Both the position numbers and the translations under genes were made by a program. The notes under the pieces were generated by a model. The model ran no database searches, was not told where the DNA came from, and was given only the letters and a program-made list of their open reading frames with translations. Below are positions 16,673 to 23,194 of a stretch of DNA of 23,328 nucleotides, piece after piece. This stretch comes from a virus, in the IMG/VR virus record IMGVR_UViG_3300028802_000058, positions 1 to 23,328 of that record; one strand, 5' to 3'. Positions within the stretch are counted from its first letter, which is position 1, and each line of letters starts with the position of its first letter.

Positions 16673-17500
16673 ATGGCCCGAAATGCGCACTTCGGTATCA
16701 GGGATTGGTGCCTCAGTGGTGGCGGCGCCTTCTCTGGCGGCGATTGGGGAAGCTCGTTGGGGAACGTCACCGACCCGCGCCCTCAGTTTACCGCAACTTC
16801 TGTCACCAACGGCACATCGGACACTAGGTTCTCGGTGGACTTCGGCTCCGCTAAGCGTATCGGTGTGTTCCACTTCCAGAATCTAGTGGTTGAGTCAGCC
16901 GCAACGATCCGGCTTAAAGCCGGCAACGATCCCACCTTTGCGACCAATCTGTATGACAGCACCTCAGTCAGCGCTTGGCCGTCTGACATCATCCCCGCCG
17001 GCAGCAATTACATTCCCGGGGCCTACGAGGCTCTTGGCAGACAACGGATTTTTGTGCCGCCGGCCGTCATTGGGGCGCGGTACATCAATGTGGCGATCGA
17101 TAATCATCTGGCGTCTACGTTGACGCAGATCGGCTGCTTCTGCGCGTGCGACGTGTGGGAGCCGGATCACAATTTCGTCTATGGCGCGTCTTGGTCAACT
17201 GTCGATGACAGCGACGTGCAGCGCATCCCTGGCGGCACTGTCTACGTCAACGAGCGCCAGAAGCGGCGGCGGGTTGACTTGGGTTTCGATGCCCTCCCGG
17301 AAGATGACGCCACCGGAAAAGGGTTCCTTTTTTCCCTTGTTCACGGACGATCTCACCCGGTTGTTGTGGTCCCCTTCCCGGATACAGCCGCGAGCCTCGA
17401 ACGGCTTTCGATCTACGGCAGATCGACCCAGGACGGCAAAATCTCCAATCCGTTTTTGGGGCTATATTCCCAAACCTTCCAGATCGAATCAGAGGTATGA
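16673..17500 (+). CDS. Galactose-binding-like (F5/8 type C-like) tail adsorption protein
   Basis: 275 residues from the ATG at 16673, preceded by AAAGGA; the frame open from 16601 overlaps the previous gene and gives an unlikely N-terminus. Residues about 5-140 have the outline of a discoidin/galactose-binding jelly roll: SLGNVTDPRPQFTATS, then FSVDFGSAKRIGVFHFQNL, TIRLKAGNDPTF and later ARYINVAIDNHL. Residues about 155-275 (PDHNFVYGASWSTVDDSDVQR, then VVVPFPD and SIYGRSTQDG) look like a second beta domain common to phage tail proteins. The gene closes the tail-tip cluster, so a host-surface carbohydrate-binding role is likely. The ligand is unknown and the fold assignment rests on pattern reading. 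Confidence 0.6.
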   Translation: MARNAHFGIRDWCLSGGGAFSGGDWGSSLGNVTDPRPQFTATSVTNGTSDTRFSVDFGSAKRIGVFHFQNLVVESAATIRLKAGNDPTFATNLYDSTSVSAWPSDIIPAGSNYIPGAYEALGRQRIFVPPAVIGARYINVAIDNHLASTLTQIGCFCACDVWEPDHNFVYGASWSTVDDSDVQRIPGGTVYVNERQKRRRVDLGFDALPEDDATGKGFLFSLVHGRSHPVVVVPFPDTAASLERLSIYGRSTQDGKISNPFLGLYSQTFQIESEV

Positions 17501-17506
17501 GCGGGC

Positions 17507-17965
17507 ATGTGCGGCGCCGGTACCGCCCTGATCCTCCGGGGTAACGGCGTGGCGGTGATCGTTGTAGTGCTGGCGATGCATATCGCCCAGGCGGCCATCC
17601 TGCTGGTTGACACGCACGCCACCGGCGGGATCGCCCTGTCGACGATGCTCGATACAGCAAGATGGCTCCGGCTAGGCGGGGCGCATTCGCTGGGGATCCT
17701 GATGCTCGGCTTTGCCGGCTGCACCGTATTGGCGTTGACCGTAAGATTGGGGCATCCCCTGATCGCTTTGACGCTGATGCTGCCACAGCAAGCGTTGCTC
17801 ACCATTGCCGCTACCGGAGCCGTGGGGGCGATAATCGACAGCAGTTACGCCGATGGGGTCTTGCGCTCGCGCGGGTTCATCCTTGCCGATCAGCTTCCCC
17901 TCTTTGTCATCCTGGCGACGCATACGGTCGCCGCGATCTCGCTCAGTCGACGCCGCTGCTCATGA
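17507..17965 (+). CDS. Integral membrane protein, lysis-region candidate
   Basis: 152 residues with about four hydrophobic spans: near 14-34 (VAVIVVVLAMHIAQAAILLV), 57-80, 82-108 (PLIALTLMLPQQALLTIAATGA) and 128-147. The ATG at 17507 follows the adsorption protein stop by six bases. The stop overlaps the ATG of the next membrane protein gene (ATGA), so the pair is translated together and may form a complex. No signature of a known holin family was recognised, and the size is larger than most holins. It could be a holin, an anti-holin or a membrane moron protein; location between tail genes and the endolysin argues for the lysis module. Confidence 0.6.
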   Translation: MCGAGTALILRGNGVAVIVVVLAMHIAQAAILLVDTHATGGIALSTMLDTARWLRLGGAHSLGILMLGFAGCTVLALTVRLGHPLIALTLMLPQQALLTIAATGAVGAIIDSSYADGVLRSRGFILADQLPLFVILATHTVAAISLSRRRCS

Positions 17966-18486
17966 GCGGCGGATACATAGTTGTCGCCGTTCTCGGGATC
18001 GCGATCGTTACTCTAGTCTTTGGTGGCGGCATGGCACTCAAAGGCGATGTCTCGATCCTTGCCGCGCCATGGCTCGGGCACGGGCGAGCGGTCGAATGTT
18101 TCCTGACGTGCGTCGCGGCGATGCAGGGCCTTATATTGCTGTTCGATACGACTGCCGCCTATGACAGCAAGGCTACCGTCGATCTGGCGTGGTGGGGCTA
18201 TGGGCAATGGCTCGCCCTGCCGTTTCTGGTTAAGGCTACCCTTTCCGGGTCGGGCCTGATTTTCAATATCCACGGGCTTCCTTATTCCCGTGCCCTGCGG
18301 TTTTCTGGGGCGTTCGTCGGCTGCATGATCTGGACCTGGTACGCGGCGAAGCTTCTCCTGCTCGGCGCCCCGGCGGCGATGGGGACGCCGTTCTGCATTA
18401 TGTCCGCGCTGTTCAGCATGCGGATCATGGGACTGGCTCTGGCGGGACTGCCGCGGCCCGGTGCACCGGGAGCGATGGGCCTGTGA
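17962..18486 (+). CDS. Integral membrane protein, partner of the preceding gene
   Basis: 174 residues from the ATG at 17962, which overlaps the upstream stop; the much longer frame from 17662 is the preceding gene read in another frame. About four to five hydrophobic spans are visible: near 5-27 (YIVVAVLGIAIVTLVFGGG), 45-65 (CFLTCVAAMQGLILLF), 75-95, 106-130 (FVGCMIWTWYAAKLLLLGA) and 138-160. It is coupled on both sides by four-base overlaps (ATGA and GTGA), so three small membrane proteins are made from one translational unit. The product is unrecognised; a membrane complex active at lysis or at DNA entry is possible. Confidence 0.6.
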   Translation: MSGGYIVVAVLGIAIVTLVFGGGMALKGDVSILAAPWLGHGRAVECFLTCVAAMQGLILLFDTTAAYDSKATVDLAWWGYGQWLALPFLVKATLSGSGLIFNIHGLPYSRALRFSGAFVGCMIWTWYAAKLLLLGAPAAMGTPFCIMSALFSMRIMGLALAGLPRPGAPGAMGL

Positions 18487-18815
18487 CCGCCGGGGATCTG
18501 GTCGCAAACCCGAATTTCATCCCAACGATAGGCGCAGCAATCGTCGCGGCGCTCGGCGCCCTATACGGCATCAGGATGAAATGGCGCCTGGATCGGGTTG
18601 ACCCGATCGCTGCCGGTTTGGGCGCGCAAATCACGGGCTGGAAAGAACTTGTCGAGAGCGTGGCCAAGGAGCTCGGCGAGGTCCGCGAAGAGCTTCGGCA
18701 GTGCCGCGCCGACAGCACCCGACTTGAAAACGAAAACGGCGCGCTTCGGCACCGATTGATCATCGTCGAGGGGCGCCTTACCACCCTTGAGCGCGCGGCG
18801 GATACGACGCTCTAA
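18483..18815 (+). CDS. Membrane-anchored coiled-coil protein, spanin- or holin-like
   Basis: 110 residues, GTG start overlapping the previous TGA. There is one hydrophobic span at about 10-30 (NFIPTIGAAIVAALGALYG), followed by a long amphipathic helix at about 50-105 with heptad character (WKELVESVAKELGEVREELRQ, then LENENGALRHRLIIVEGRL). One N-terminal membrane anchor and a coiled coil immediately before the endolysin is the architecture of inner-membrane spanins (Rz-like) and of some accessory lysis proteins, and also of several uncharacterised phage proteins. No lipoprotein partner lies inside or beside it; the nearest is at 20659. Function is inferred from topology and position. Confidence 0.58.
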   Translation: MTAGDLVANPNFIPTIGAAIVAALGALYGIRMKWRLDRVDPIAAGLGAQITGWKELVESVAKELGEVREELRQCRADSTRLENENGALRHRLIIVEGRLTTLERAADTTL

Positions 18816-18816
18816 C

Positions 18817-18845
18817 CCCGGGTTTCCTGAAACCCCGGTTTCGTG
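18817..18845 (+). terminator. Imperfect hairpin between membrane proteins and endolysin
   Basis: CCGGGTTT and AAACCCCGG (around 18818-18838) can pair with one bulged base and a four-base loop, and a T-run (GGTTTCG) follows. The sequence GGTTTC-N-TGAAAC also occurs twice in tandem (18821-18833 and 18837-18849), each copy itself an inverted repeat. Weak termination, or a regulatory element in front of the endolysin, is possible. Confidence 0.35.
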
Positions 18846-18867
18846 AAACTAAAAAGGATTCACACAG

Positions 18868-19578
18868 ATGCCGATCACGATGCCGCCCTTGCCGGTACCC
18901 TTCGCCGAGCGCGGATGGTGGCTGATCAACGCGCTGAAAGACAAGTTCGATCTCACGTTGAATCAAGCGGCGGCGATCGTCGGCAACCTCGGTTTCGAGA
19001 GCGGCGGGCTGAAGATCATGCAAGAGATCGCGCCGGTAGGTGGCGGTCGCGGCGGCTATGGGTGGGCTCAGTGGACCGGCCCGCGCCGGCTTGCCTACGA
19101 GGCATGGTGCCGCAATCAGGGCCTGGCTGCATCAAGTGACGAAGCGAATTACCGATACCTCTGTGTCGAGCTTCAAAGCTCGCACAAATACGTGATGGCC
19201 GCGCTGCGCAAAGAGACGGAACTTGGCCGCTGCGTCTTCGTCTTCGGGAGGCTGTACGAAGCGCCAGGAGGTACGACCGAAACGCATCTGCCCGGCTACG
19301 ATGGCCGGCTTAACTACGCGCAACAGGGGCTTGCCGGGGGCAAGCCGCCGATCATCATCGGTGCGCCGAAAGCAGACGCCCCCGCGGCGCTGCCGGGTTC
19401 GGATGATCCCGAGCAAGAGCAGCCCGACGACTACGACTACACCGCGATCATCCGGACGGCCGAGGCGCTGCAGCTCCAGCTGCGCGATGCGGGCCTCTAC
19501 GACGGCGAGATTGACGGGGCGTTCGGGCCGAACAGCTCCGCCGCGGCGATGCAGGCGTGGCGTATGGCGAAGGGCTAA
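18868..19578 (+). CDS. Endolysin: phage-tail-lysozyme-like muramidase with peptidoglycan-binding domain
   Basis: 236 residues; ATG at 18868 with AAAAAGGA about ten bases upstream. Residues about 12-150 match the phage tail lysozyme type (Phage_lysozyme2): NQAAAIVGNLGFESGG with the likely catalytic Glu44, then GGGRGGYGWAQWTGPRR (residues 58-74). A linker rich in Asp/Glu/Pro follows. Residues about 194-236 form a truncated PG_binding_1 repeat (IIRTAEALQLQLRDAG, LYDGEIDGAFGPNS, AAAMQAW) that would hold the enzyme on peptidoglycan. No signal peptide is present, so release depends on a holin. It is preceded by three membrane proteins and followed by a holin-like gene, forming the lysis cassette. 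Cleavage specificity is not shown by the sequence. Confidence 0.85.
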   Translation: MPITMPPLPVPFAERGWWLINALKDKFDLTLNQAAAIVGNLGFESGGLKIMQEIAPVGGGRGGYGWAQWTGPRRLAYEAWCRNQGLAASSDEANYRYLCVELQSSHKYVMAALRKETELGRCVFVFGRLYEAPGGTTETHLPGYDGRLNYAQQGLAGGKPPIIIGAPKADAPAALPGSDDPEQEQPDDYDYTAIIRTAEALQLQLRDAGLYDGEIDGAFGPNSSAAAMQAWRMAKG

Positions 19579-19695
19579 TCCCGCAGCTTCACGCCGCCGT
19601 CGATGAATTCCACGCCAGCCGCTTCAAGCGCACGCTGAAGGGCGGCCACTGTTGCGGCTGCCACGCCTCGCCGGCGCGCGCCGCTTTTCCGCGTG
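19575..19695 (-). pseudogene. Relic of an XRE-type transcriptional regulator C-terminus
   Basis: The gap after the endolysin holds, on the opposite strand, an open stretch reading GARRRGVAAATVAAL and then ALQRALEAAGVEFIDGG before a stop (TAG, 19577-19575) that overlaps the endolysin stop. The motif LxRALEAAGVEFI is the familiar C-terminal end of small helix-turn-helix regulators in Rhizobiales, normally continuing with GGGPGVRLR. The HTH helices upstream are not recognisable and no good start codon with ribosome binding site was found, so this looks like a truncated remnant of a regulator gene left behind by recombination. A short expressed peptide cannot be excluded. Confidence 0.5.
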
Positions 19696-19710
19696 AGAGG
19701 AGCAAGCCTG

Positions 19711-20088
19711 ATGGCCGCCGATTGGACAGATCGCCGGAATGTCGCAGGCCTAGATCGCGACGAATTTCATGCTGTTCAGCGCGAGATGGCTGAATCAATC
19801 CGCACGCGCGGGGCAACTTTCGCGCGGTTCACGCTTCTGCCTGATGCGGATAACCCGGTCGAATTCGTCGTGGAAGGCTGGCGAGTGCAGCCCGACGATC
19901 AAGGCCCTCTGCCCCGCATGGCCGCCGACGGCACCGCGCCCGATGTCTACAAGCAGATAGGCGACGCTATCGGCCTCGACAAGCGGCATAAGCTTGAGCC
20001 GGCGCCGCAGCTCAAGCCGGCATTCCCGGCCCGCGCCTTGGACAACAGCGCCGCCGGTCAGGCGCCCATCATTCCGCACGAGGAATAG
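19711..20088 (+). CDS. Hypothetical soluble phage protein
   Basis: 125 residues from the ATG at 19711, with AGGAG eight bases upstream; the frame from 19693 would place the start inside that ribosome binding site. No hydrophobic span or signal peptide is visible. The protein is acidic to neutral with a helical N-terminus (LDRDEFHAVQREMAESIRT), two likely strands (FTLLPDADNPVEFVVEGWRV) and a Pro/Ala-rich tail. It lies between the endolysin and the holin-like gene and is separated from the latter by five bases. I do not recognise it; regulation of lysis or chaperoning of the endolysin is conceivable but unsupported. Confidence 0.62.
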   Translation: MAADWTDRRNVAGLDRDEFHAVQREMAESIRTRGATFARFTLLPDADNPVEFVVEGWRVQPDDQGPLPRMAADGTAPDVYKQIGDAIGLDKRHKLEPAPQLKPAFPARALDNSAAGQAPIIPHEE

Positions 20089-20093
20089 ACCAT

Positions 20094-20354
20094 ATGCAGG
20101 AGCAATACATTCAGCCGGCCCTAAGCGCGATGACGGTGCTCATCTTTGCCGGGGCATTCACGGCGCTGTGGTGGGCCGGCGACAAGGAGAACATGAACCT
20201 CATGGTCGGAGCCATCATCGGCCAGTTCGTTGCCGTAATGCAGTACCACTTCGGCTCGTCGTCCAGCTCGCGGAAGAAGGACGAGACGATCGCCACTCAG
20301 GGCGCGGCTCTCGCCACCAGCTCGCCGGCAACAACACCGGCCCCGCCGCCGTAA
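20094..20354 (+). CDS. Holin-like small membrane protein
   Basis: 86 residues; ATG at 20094 with GAGGAA about nine bases upstream. Two hydrophobic spans are visible, residues about 9-28 (ALSAMTVLIFAGAFTALWWAG) and 35-54 (NLMVGAIIGQFVAVMQYHFG), followed by a polar tail FGSSSSSRKKDETI and a Thr/Pro/Ala-rich end. The second span with the FGSS..S..KDE continuation is a recurring pattern among small alphaproteobacterial phage membrane proteins annotated as holins (recollection). Size, topology and nearness to the endolysin all fit a two-span holin that perforates the inner membrane. An in-frame Met13 could permit a shorter second product, a dual-start feature of some holins; this is speculative. 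Confidence 0.68.
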   Translation: MQEQYIQPALSAMTVLIFAGAFTALWWAGDKENMNLMVGAIIGQFVAVMQYHFGSSSSSRKKDETIATQGAALATSSPATTPAPPP

Positions 20355-20359
20355 TCCAT

Positions 20360-20617
20360 GTGGCAGACGGCGACGATAAGGGCGATGGCCTCGTACGCAA
20401 CATCCCCGCGGCCATACTCGTGGCGCTCGTCGTGCAACTCGGCGGCACGATCTGGTGGGCCGCCCGCATGGATACCCGGCTCGACATCAACGACCGGGTG
20501 ATTACCGCGCTCCTTGTGCGGATCGAGCGTCTCGAAGCCTCGAACCAAAAGCTGCTGATCGACGTGGCGCAGTCGCAGGCCGAGATCCGGCAAATGTTGC
20601 GCCGCGCCGATCCTTAA
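20360..20617 (+). CDS. Small membrane-anchored coiled-coil protein, inner-membrane spanin candidate
   Basis: 85 residues from the GTG at 20360, five bases after the holin-like stop. The longer frame from 19994 is mostly the preceding genes in another frame. A charged N-terminus (ADGDDKGDGLVRN) is followed by one membrane span at about 13-33 (IPAAILVALVVQLGGTIWWAA) and a helix with heptads (ITALLVRIERLEASNQKLL ... AEIRQMLRR). It sits directly before a lipoprotein gene, the same relative order as Rz/Rz1-type two-component spanins that join inner and outer membrane at the last step of lysis. No clear ribosome binding site; translation is probably coupled. Spanin identity is inferred from topology and order only. 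Confidence 0.62.
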   Translation: MADGDDKGDGLVRNIPAAILVALVVQLGGTIWWAARMDTRLDINDRVITALLVRIERLEASNQKLLIDVAQSQAEIRQMLRRADP

Positions 20618-20658
20618 CCACGGCCGCAATCCCGCGGCCCATTTCCAGGAGTATCAGC

Positions 20659-20940
20659 ATGAAGAAGTCGCTTTACGCGGCCGTCTTGGCCGTGGCCGCT
20701 GCCGTGTCTCTCGGCGGGTGCGCGCCGGGACAGGTTGCCGATACCGCCGCTACGGCTGCCGGCTATCAGGCGAAGATCGCCGCCGCCTGCAATACCGCGA
20801 TGCTGGTCGCGCCGCTGGTGCCGGCTGTAGGGCCGTGGATCATCGCCGGCTGCGGCACGGAAGCCGCGATCGCCAAGCTGGCGCTCGATCCGACATCGCT
20901 CCAATGGGTCAACGGGCTGATCGCGAACGCCCGCCTCTGA
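20659..20940 (+). CDS. Small lipoprotein, outer-membrane spanin candidate
   Basis: 93 residues from the ATG at 20659 with AGGAG eight to nine bases upstream. It has a typical lipoprotein signal, MKKSLYAAVLAV and a lipobox LGGC with the modified Cys21. The mature part is short, with further Cys in IAAACNTAM and IAGCGTEAA that could form a disulfide, and a Pro-rich hydrophobic stretch (VAPLVPAVGPWIIAG). Encoded next after a single-span coiled-coil protein in the lysis module, it may be the outer-membrane partner of a spanin pair, although known o-spanins are usually more proline-rich and less hydrophobic. An unrelated surface-exclusion lipoprotein is the main alternative. Confidence 0.68.
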   Translation: MKKSLYAAVLAVAAAVSLGGCAPGQVADTAATAAGYQAKIAAACNTAMLVAPLVPAVGPWIIAGCGTEAAIAKLALDPTSLQWVNGLIANARL

Positions 20941-21248
20941 CGAAAGCGCGCCCGGCGATGGCCTGTTATTCGCGCCCGGGCCGTATAGCCGAGGTGCGGG
21001 CCGCTGGCGTGCGGTAGCGGCGCGCGATAAACCGGACCATCTGCGGCGCTCGGGAGCGGGAACCGAGGCCCAATCACGCTCATCGCACCGCTATGCTTCT
21101 CCGGTGTGGGCGGTACCCTGGCAAAGCGCCCTCCAACAGCGCGGCGTCAGGGCGGTGGCGCTAAGATCGGTGTAGGGGTTGCGGCTGCCTGGCGTAAGCT
21201 GAAGGCCGCCAATATCGCGAGTTACGACGCGATCCGCAGATGATCAGA
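20941..21248. other. Gap of about 300 bases without a confident gene
   Basis: GC-rich stretch after the lipoprotein gene. CGCGCCCGG occurs twice near 20946-20982. The only gene-like element is a plus-strand frame from a GTG at 21106 to the TGA at 21243 (45 residues, basic, ending WRKLKAANIASYDAIRR) without a convincing ribosome binding site. It may be a small basic protein or chance. Nothing else was recognised. Confidence 0.3.
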
Positions 21249-21280
21249 GGGCCGGTTGGGGAAACTCAGCCGGCCTTTCC
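21249..21280. terminator. Terminator hairpin between convergent lysis and cargo genes
   Basis: GGCCGGTT (21250-21257) pairs with AGCCGGCC (21268-21275) with one G-T pair and a ten-base loop, followed by TTTCCC. It sits between plus-strand genes ending at 20940 (or 21243) and a minus-strand gene ending at 21283. On the minus strand it is preceded by GGGAAA, so a bidirectional function is possible. Confidence 0.6.
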
Positions 21281-21282
21281 CA

Positions 21283-21477
21283 TTATTGACCAAAGCCTCG
21301 CTTGGATATCGGGGGCGCCGGTTCGGGGTCTATCTGATTGCATTGATATTGCGACTGCCAATCGTGCTTTGGGCAAAGCCGCCAGATGCCGGCTAGCCCG
21401 AGGCCGCAACGTGGGCACAGTTTCGGGGGCGGCTCATCATTTGGGCGGCTTATCCGGGCGACGATTGTGGCGCTCAT
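21283..21477 (-). CDS. Small zinc-ribbon-like protein
   Basis: 64 residues from the ATG at 21477, which overlaps the upstream lipoprotein stop (ATGA); the longer frame from 21747 is that gene read in another frame. Cys21 and Cys24 (CPRC), Cys35 (LCPKHDW), His38 and Cys46 are spaced as in a small zinc ribbon, which would bind one zinc ion and perhaps nucleic acid or protein. The C-terminus is a Pro-rich tail. It is the last gene of a minus-strand pair placed between the lysis genes and the att region, a typical moron location. A decayed, diverged copy of its 3' half lies at 3108-3198. The function is unknown. Confidence 0.66.
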   Translation of the reverse strand: MSATIVARISRPNDEPPPKLCPRCGLGLAGIWRLCPKHDWQSQYQCNQIDPEPAPPISKRGFGQ

Positions 21478-21794
21478 CGCAACGGCCTCTTTTCGATGTG
21501 GTAGCCGCGCGCCTGCATGCACTCGATCAGGACATCCTCGCGGCTCTGGTCCGTCGCCTCGGACTGGATGAGGCTCGCGACGGCGAAGGCGTAGGGCGTG
21601 CCGGCGATAACCCCGCCGCTCGGCACCATGCCCCGCGACACCAGCCGGCATTGTGCGGTCTCGGCTGAGGCCTGGTCGAACGGCACGCCGGCCTTGGCGA
21701 ATACGCGCTCGTAGGTGGGGGCGCAGCCGGCGAGGGCGGCGAGGCACAGGGCGGCCGCAGCACCGTTGCGTATCCAGTCATTATCCGGACGCAT
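21474..21794 (-). CDS. Small lipoprotein, moron candidate
   Basis: 106 residues from the ATG at 21794. It has a lipoprotein signal (RNGAAAALCLAALAGC, lipobox with Cys24) followed by APTYERVFAKAGVPFDQASAETAQCRL and a final LIECMQARGYHIEKRP. The two mature-part cysteines and the ECMQARGY ending recur in small alphaproteobacterial and phage lipoproteins of unknown function (recollection). A longer version starting at 21917 has a good GGGAGG site but its first part is simply the translated tRNA fragment, so the shorter start is preferred. Encoded against the late genes and coupled to the zinc-ribbon gene. A role at the host envelope, such as exclusion of other phages, is a guess. Confidence 0.72.
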   Translation of the reverse strand: MRPDNDWIRNGAAAALCLAALAGCAPTYERVFAKAGVPFDQASAETAQCRLVSRGMVPSGGVIAGTPYAFAVASLIQSEATDQSREDVLIECMQARGYHIEKRPLR

Positions 21795-21803
21795 TATCCG
21801 GAC
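21779..21803. repeat. Tandem arm-type repeats, left of the att core
   Basis: CATTATCCGGAC occurs twice in tandem, at 21779-21790 and 21792-21803, spaced 13 bases. A third near-identical copy lies at 21975-21986, on the other side of the tRNA-derived core. This is the layout of arm-type integrase binding sites in a phage attP. The left pair overlaps the start of the lipoprotein gene. Confidence 0.55.
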
Positions 21804-21838
21804 AGCCTGGCTGAAAATCTCGTAAGTAGTTGATTTAG

Positions 21839-21900
<62 letters not shown>

Positions 21901-21962
21901 AATGCCGTTGATTTCATTGACGCCTCCCGCGTCTGTTGCCAGTAAATTCCGCCTATTTTCGG

Positions 21963-22145
21963 CTATTCTGCGGGCGTTATCCGGACATTCCATGGTTCAT
22001 GATCTTCTAAGGCCACCGCGATCCGATTGAGCGCGCGAGATATCGCGAATAACCCATCGACAACATTGGCAGCTTCCCCGTTTCGATCGCTTTCGTTTGG
22101 GCTAATGAGAGTCTCACTCAGTACCCTTGCCGTCTCTTTGGTCAT
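21963..22145 (-). CDS. Small protein translationally coupled to the integrase
   Basis: 60 residues. Its ATG at 22145 overlaps the integrase stop (TGATG), so it is translated together with the integrase. It is helical and acidic (KETARVLSETLISPNESDRNGEAANVVDGLFAISRALNRIAVALEDHEP), with no membrane span or HTH that I can recognise. The 3' end of the gene contains the third TTATCCGGAC repeat, so its coding sequence overlaps the proposed P arm of attP. It may assist or regulate recombination, but that is inferred from position only. Confidence 0.62.
   Translation of the reverse strand: MTKETARVLSETLISPNESDRNGEAANVVDGLFAISRALNRIAVALEDHEPWNVRITPAE
21975..21986. repeat. Arm-type repeat, right of the att core
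   Basis: CGTTATCCGGAC matches the tandem 12-mers at 21779-21803 in 11 of 12 positions and in the same orientation. It is located about 75 bases beyond the tRNA-derived core, within the end of the small gene coupled to the integrase. It would be the opposite arm for integrase binding. Confidence 0.5.
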
Positions 22146-23194
22146 CAGTCCATTACCTTCCTGGCCGCTCTCAAAAACTCGGGCGAGTGGTGCGCATACA
22201 ACTCAGTCGTCCGCTGCGTGCTGTGCCCGAGCCAGCCGCCGACAATGCGGAGATCGACGCCGGCCTGCGCGAGCCAAGTCCCGGCAGTATGACGAAGCGT
22301 GTTCGGGATTACGCCCACGAGCGCAGCCCGCGCACAGGCGTTGCGGAAGGCCCGCTTGACGCTGGCGAGCTTCTGGCCCTTGTAGGCCAGCACATACGGC
22401 GACGTGGCCCGTGCGTGCGCTCGCAGCAGGAACCAGCGCAACCGGCGCGGCATGGAGATGATGGGCCGTCGCTTCGCCGTCTGCCGGCGGCCGGGCGGGT
22501 TGAAGTCGATGCGGTCGCGGTCGAAATCAATCTGTGTCCAGCGGAGATCGAATAGCGCGCCGCTTCGGGCGCCAGTGGCGAGCCCGAGCAGTATGAATAG
22601 CGGTAAGTGATCGCGCGCTTCCGGCCATCGGCGGCTTTCCCACAGCAGCCGAGCCGCCTCGCTGCGGCTCAACCATCGGTCACGCCCCGGCGATCGTCCC
22701 GGCAACTCGACAAACGGTCTGTCGACCAGCTTGCCGTTGCGGTGCGCGTAGCCGAGCGCGGCACGCAGCACGCTCAATTCGCGGGCGGCGGTTGAGGATG
22801 CCACGCTGAAGGTGCGGGCCTTCACGTAGGCCCGGCACGTCTCCGGTTTCACGTAATCGCAGGGCCGGTCGCCCCACCACGACAGCAGCGCCTTGATGGC
22901 GTAATGAACCGTCGCCGGCGCCGAGGTGTGCTCGGCCGCATGTTCATCGGCATAGATCGCGAGCACGTCGGCTATGCTTGCCTGAGATGAACGACGGGGG
23001 CCATCCCATCGGACCGGGCCGGGGTCTCGCTTTTCGAGCCATTCGGCGATCGCTTGATGAGCCTCCGCGAGATCGCGAGTGCCCGTTGAACGCTCCCGAC
23101 TTCGGCCGGTTTGTTCGTCGGTCCAGTAGATGTAGAAAGTGCCGCCGCGCTTTTGGTTTGGCCGGAGCTTCGGGCCTTCGGGTGGACGGGACAC
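22145..23194 (-). CDS. int: Tyrosine recombinase (phage integrase)
   Basis: 349 residues from the GTG at 23194, chosen because AGGAGG lies seven bases upstream; the ATG at 23212 has no ribosome binding site. The N-terminal part (GGTFYIYWTDEQTGRSRERSTGT) is arm-binding-like, residues about 70-155 are the core-binding SAM-like domain, and the rest is the catalytic domain. Active-site residues: Arg210 (ATGARSGAL), Lys241 (RQTAKRRP), Arg301 in NTLRHT, His324 (GWLGHS) and the nucleophile Tyr333 (TTELYAHHSPE). The HxxR box has Asn298 in place of His. The enzyme recombines attP with the host attB, here most likely a tRNA-Thr(GGT) gene. It runs in one operon with the HTH gene upstream and the small gene downstream. 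Confidence 0.92.
   Translation of the reverse strand: MSRPPEGPKLRPNQKRGGTFYIYWTDEQTGRSRERSTGTRDLAEAHQAIAEWLEKRDPGPVRWDGPRRSSQASIADVLAIYADEHAAEHTSAPATVHYAIKALLSWWGDRPCDYVKPETCRAYVKARTFSVASSTAARELSVLRAALGYAHRNGKLVDRPFVELPGRSPGRDRWLSRSEAARLLWESRRWPEARDHLPLFILLGLATGARSGALFDLRWTQIDFDRDRIDFNPPGRRQTAKRRPIISMPRRLRWFLLRAHARATSPYVLAYKGQKLASVKRAFRNACARAALVGVIPNTLRHTAGTWLAQAGVDLRIVGGWLGHSTQRTTELYAHHSPEFLRAARKVMD

Noticed and set aside
17662-17961. N-terminal extension of the second membrane protein gene
   Set aside because: It overlaps the first membrane protein gene in another frame and reads as Arg/Ala-rich out-of-frame sequence; the ATG at 17962 overlapping the stop is a better start.
19994-20359. 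N-terminal extension of the small coiled-coil protein
   Set aside because: It is the out-of-frame reading of the two preceding genes, rich in Arg/His; a GTG just after the holin-like stop gives a compact membrane protein.
21106-21243. Small basic 45-residue frame starting with GTG
   Set aside because: No clear ribosome binding site and no recognised motif; kept only as a note in the gap entry.
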